A DNA stretch of 64,000 bases from Raphanus sativus (lineage: Eukaryota > Streptophyta > Magnoliopsida > Brassicales > Brassicaceae), in NCBI RefSeq assembly GCF_000801105.2, contig NC_079515.1, positions 1,550,001-1,614,000 of the forward strand, in the 5' to 3' direction. A program made the translations under genes and the position numbers. Each line of letters begins with the position of its first letter. Position 1 is the first letter of the stretch. Positions 60,801 through 64,000 of the stretch are shown piece by piece. Below the pieces are notes generated by a model, which had not been told where the DNA came from, did not search any database, and saw only the letters and a program-made list of their open reading frames with translations.

Positions 60801-61651
60801 ATATTTAGTTTATTAAAATTTTATTCACTGCCTAGAGTAGTGGAATTAGCATTTATAAAATCTTCATTATCTAGAGATACGGAGACAACTGAGGTTCTAA
60901 ACTCTTTGACAATCATCTTATGTCAGTGCTCGATGAAACTATACACTAAAACCAGATTTTCATATTTTTGAAAATTTTCTAAAATCCGTAGATTAAACCC
61001 CTTCTAAAATAATGAGTTTTTGGTAAATACTCTATTTACTGAAGTTTATACTCTTCACTTTTGTTTAAAATTTCAGACCACATTCTACATTTGAATTAAT
61101 GTATTCTAAATGTCTTTCATGGTATACAGGAATCATTCTAATTTTTGAATATTTAGTTTACTAAAATTTCATATACTGCCTAGATTAGTGGAATTAACAT
61201 TATAAAATCTTCATTATCTAGAGATACGGAAACAACAGGGGTTCTAAACTCTTTGATCATCATCTTATGTTAGTGCTCGATGAAACTATACACTAAAACC
61301 AGATTTTCATATTTTTGAAAATTTTCCAAAATCCATGGGTTAACCCCTTCTAAAATATTGAGGATTCGGTAAATGCTATATATACTGAAGTTTATACTCT
61401 TCACTTTTGTTTAAAATTTTCAAATCACATTCTACATTTGAATTAATGTATTCTAAACTATCTTTCATGGTATATAGGAATCATTCTATTTTTTTAATAT
61501 TTAGGTTACTAAAATTTCATATATTGCATATATTAGTGGAATTTGCAATATAAATCTTCATTATCTAGAGATACTAATGCTCTATATACTGAAGTTTATA
61601 ATAATAATTTTTTAGTAAATGCTATATATACTGAAATTTATACTATTTACT

Positions 61652-62508
61652 GATGATCTATCTTTCTGATTACATTTTATTTATAGGCAAATATAATGCA
61701 AATGTGAATTTTTAGTTAATATTTTAATTCCTAGGCAAATAAATATGTAAGTCCTGGTCAGAGTAAATGCATATATATTTTATATTAATTTATTATTTCG
61801 TGGTACCAAATTAAATGAATTATCTTGAATATTTTTGTTAGAAATATTAAATAAAACTCATTGATGGCATTCCAGTCTTTATGATATATATATTCTTATC
61901 TTGACTCCTAGTTAAAGTAAATATACATATGATGTTTTGCCTATTTGAGTACTTTCTTATTTCTTAATACCACATAATACTTTAAATGAATTTTTTGTCT
62001 AAAAACATTAAAAACACGAGTAAATTAAATTTCAATATTTATTTTTATTTTATGTTATAGACTTTTAGCGATATCTAAATTCACTCAGTTTTTCATTCTA
62101 AAAAAATATGTTATTTTTTTATTACTATTTATTGAAAAACAAAGTATTACCTATAAGGCTATAACAATAATTTTCGTGAACAAATTTATCTAGAAACAAT
62201 GAAATAAACACGCATAGATGAAATTTCAATCTTTATTGCTGGTTTTTTTGTAATATTACGATTATTGCTCAATCAAAATTTGATTTTTTCAGATAATATG
62301 TTGAAACATTACATTATTATTAACAGTTTTGATTGAATATTGTGGAAGAGGAAACAAATAAAATGACAAAGTGACAAGAGACTATAAACAAACACATCAT
62401 AGATTTCACCTTTGAGATAAGTTTATTCTTTGAATCATGTAAAATAACATAAAACGGTTACAAATTACTAATATAGAAGAAGCATTATTTGTTGTACATA
62501 TAGAGATA
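61652..62508. other. Displaced upstream flank of pseudogene copy 1, and spacer
   Basis: From 61652 to about 61992 the sequence matches the 5' flank of the other defensin-like copy (GATGATCTATCTTTC, CCTAGGCAAATAAATATGTAAG, ATACATATGATGTTTTGCC), so it is the flank cut off from copy 1 by the array. 61993-62255 is AT-rich spacer; the second duplicated unit starts near 62256. Confidence 0.75.
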
Positions 62509-63240
62509 TTAGCAAGGATAATAGCAATTACACTGGGAGGAACATAAGGAGAAACAATATCATCACACCTTCCAATTCCTTTGTATTCAGCCGTGCACTT
62601 ATCTCTGCATTTGTTTTCTCCTTCGCATGTCCACGTTTGAAAACAATTTTTTGCTTCTCCTACCATTTTCTTGTCTCCTATTAATTATTATCGTAACAAA
62701 ACAGAACAAAAAAATTGCAGTTTTGTTTACAAAATTTTCAGTTAATTTAAGTATACAATGAAGTTTTTGTTTGTAGATACATTTTCTAGGCAAATAATAA
62801 AACTTTACCCGAAGAAGAAATGATGAAAACAATCATGAATACAAAGAGAACAGAAGAGAAAGAAATCTTCATTTTTATATATTTTCTTTAAGTTTGAGAT
62901 GATTGAAGAGAATAGATTTTAACTGATGATCTATCTTTCACATTACATTATATTTATAAGAAAATGTGAATTTTTAGACAAAGTAATATTTAATTCCTAG
63001 GCAAATAAATATGTAAGTCCTAGTCAAAGTCAATGCATATATATTTTTCTATTAATGTCTTACTTAATTAGTAATTTTTTATTTATTTCTTGGTACCAAA
63101 TTAAATGATTTATGTCTTGAATATTTTTGTTAGAAGTATATATTCTTATATTAATTCATAGTTAAAGTAAATATACATATGATGTTTTGCCAATTTGAGT
63201 ACTTTCTTATTTCTTAATACCACATAATAATTTAAATGAA
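62256..63240. repeat. Second copy of a ~1-kb duplicated unit carrying the defensin-like gene
   Basis: Homologous to 44573-45205 joined to 61652-61992. Shared anchors: ATTGCTCAATCAAA at the left, CATCATAGATTTCACCTTTG, then the pseudogene, then CTTTCTTATTTCTTAATACC at the right. The first copy is split by the satellite array. Confidence 0.85.
62509..62872 (-). pseudogene. Defensin-like (LCR-type) gene, copy 2, with a 1-nt frameshift near the C-terminus
   Basis: Two exons on the minus strand: 62872-62809 encodes a 21-residue signal peptide (MKISFSSVLFVFMIVFIISS), with a GT donor next to it; the second exon starts at 62677 after an AG. It encodes EAKNCFQTWTCEGENKC, then RDKCTAEYKGIGRCDD, the spacing of plant defensin-like proteins of the LCR18 kind. 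After SPYVPP the frame drifts into AT-rich sequence, while the expected final cysteines and a TAA at 62511-62509 lie in a neighbouring frame, so one base appears missing around 62536-62542. Without it the last disulfides cannot form. A sequencing error is possible. Role, if alive: small secreted signalling or antimicrobial peptide. Confidence 0.75.
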
Positions 63241-63542
63241 CAATTTTGTCCATCCCTTCTACATTATTTGCCAAATGATTTGTACATGTGCCGTTATTAC
63301 AATTATTCTCTCTAAGAAAAGATGATATGACACTAAAAAAAGATGACATGTATTTAGAAATAAAGTGATATAGAATCATTTTAATTGTTACATGTAAATT
63401 TTCATTATAAATTTTTATATTTTCTTGCAAGAAATTTAAATATGCAATGACTAATAACTCATATATTAATGTCAATTATCCATATAAATATTTATTTTTG
63501 GTGAAACTATTAAAATGTATTAATAACTCATATATCACTACT

Positions 63543-63594
<52 letters not shown>

Positions 63595-63634
63595 TTTTTT
63601 GTCATCAACTGATACAAACTTAAAGTGAATCTGT

Positions 63635-63668
<34 letters not shown>

Positions 63669-64000
63669 ACATTAATATCTGTAAAATATATTCATATATA
63701 TATATCACATTAATAAAAATAATCTAAATAAGATTACAAATATAAAATGTTACATCAACTTATATATAAATGTATATCATATTTGTATAAATATAATTGT
63801 AAATGTGCATCTAAAATATAAAACTAAAGTAACACTAATTCAAAAAAAACAATAGTTAAATGTTTAAAAATTTATTTAAATTTATCATGTTCATCTTCGT
63901 CATGTTAATTAACCAATTGATTTCTCAGTTTAACATATTTTAACTAATACAAAATCTCAAATTTATTGGTATTTATATTTTTATAAATATATATACATGT
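62873..64000. other. AT-rich end of the window with TA microsatellites
   Basis: Flank of the duplicated unit to about 63240, then AT-rich DNA with (TA)n at 63548-63592 and 63638-63665. No gene recognised; the ORF at 63146-63475 (minus) has no domain. Confidence 0.6.

Larger units (their letters stand above)
45206..61651. repeat. ~348-bp satellite array (about 43 monomers)
   Basis: Tandem monomers of 341-351 bp; landmarks such as GAGGTTCTAAACTCTTTGACC recur at 46156, 46505, 46856, about 47203, 47551 and 47892. About 2.5 monomers (45206-46105) are in one orientation and ~41 in the opposite one. The array contains a solo LTR, a 100-N gap, several partial monomers (near 51815, 53385 and 54870) and a ~5.4-kb higher-order duplication. 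All ORFs inside are incidental. Monomer length is about two nucleosome repeats, as in subtelomeric or pericentromeric satellites. I do not recognise the family with certainty. Confidence 0.95.

Noticed and set aside
45206..61651. Possibility of a CRISPR-like or other regularly spaced array
   Set aside because: Monomers abut without unique spacers, are ~348 bp, and the genome is plant nuclear; this is satellite DNA.
62406..62666. 86-aa ORF as an intact membrane protein
   Set aside because: Its N-terminal half is exon 2 of the defensin-like gene; the hydrophobic second half is frameshifted sequence, not a real membrane segment.

Overview
This is plant nuclear DNA from a Brassicaceae genome, most likely Brassica or a close relative such as Raphanus. 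The genes have short GT-AG introns, AT-rich intergenic DNA and abundant small transposons. From memory of gene families, they follow the order of the upper arm of Arabidopsis chromosome 3 (about At3g04790 to At3g04945). Several Arabidopsis neighbours (TIM23-3, a pseudouridine synthase, a tesmin/TSO1 CXC gene, a HIPP gene) are not visible at their expected places, as expected for a fractionated subgenome after the Brassica triplication. No database was searched; orthology and locus names are recalled, not computed.

Layout. 0-44 kb is a gene-rich arm: RPI3 (plastid ribose-5-phosphate isomerase A), a NEK2-like kinase with a hAT element inside a kinase-domain exon, EMC2-like TPR protein, RPS3A (eS1), a DUF868 gene (minus), ZDS (zeta-carotene desaturase, 13 exons), DRT102 (minus, RpiB-like plus cupin), a DUF2358 gene, WNK1-like kinase, RPS24A (eS24) with a probable Helitron in intron 3, a GeBP/storekeeper transcription factor, and two tandem CYSD-type cysteine synthase genes. 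The second CYSD gene has a PIF/Harbinger-like MITE in its last exon. All exon coordinates were read by hand from splice sites and checked for frame and for summed CDS length.

44-64 kb is very different: about 16.4 kb of a ~348-bp satellite has invaded the 5' flank of one of two tandemly duplicated defensin-like (LCR-type) pseudogenes. The uninterrupted second copy, just beyond the array, acts as an empty-site reference and fixes the breakpoints to a few bases. The array has an orientation flip near its left edge, a ~5.4-kb higher-order duplication, a solo LTR with a perfect 5-bp target duplication in only one of the two higher-order copies, and a 100-N assembly gap.

Other mobile DNA includes a complete TRIM retroelement with 127-bp LTRs, a ~1.2-kb fold-back AT-rich element, and a scattered set of tiny insertions. 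In the last group, 8-17-bp perfect direct repeats flank only 11-40 nt, mostly oligo-T or oligo-A. The genes are ordinary housekeeping, plastid and signalling genes with no operon-like logic. The most interesting signals are structural: an exonic hAT whose target duplication supplies splice sites that would excise it exactly, and the satellite invasion with its internal history.
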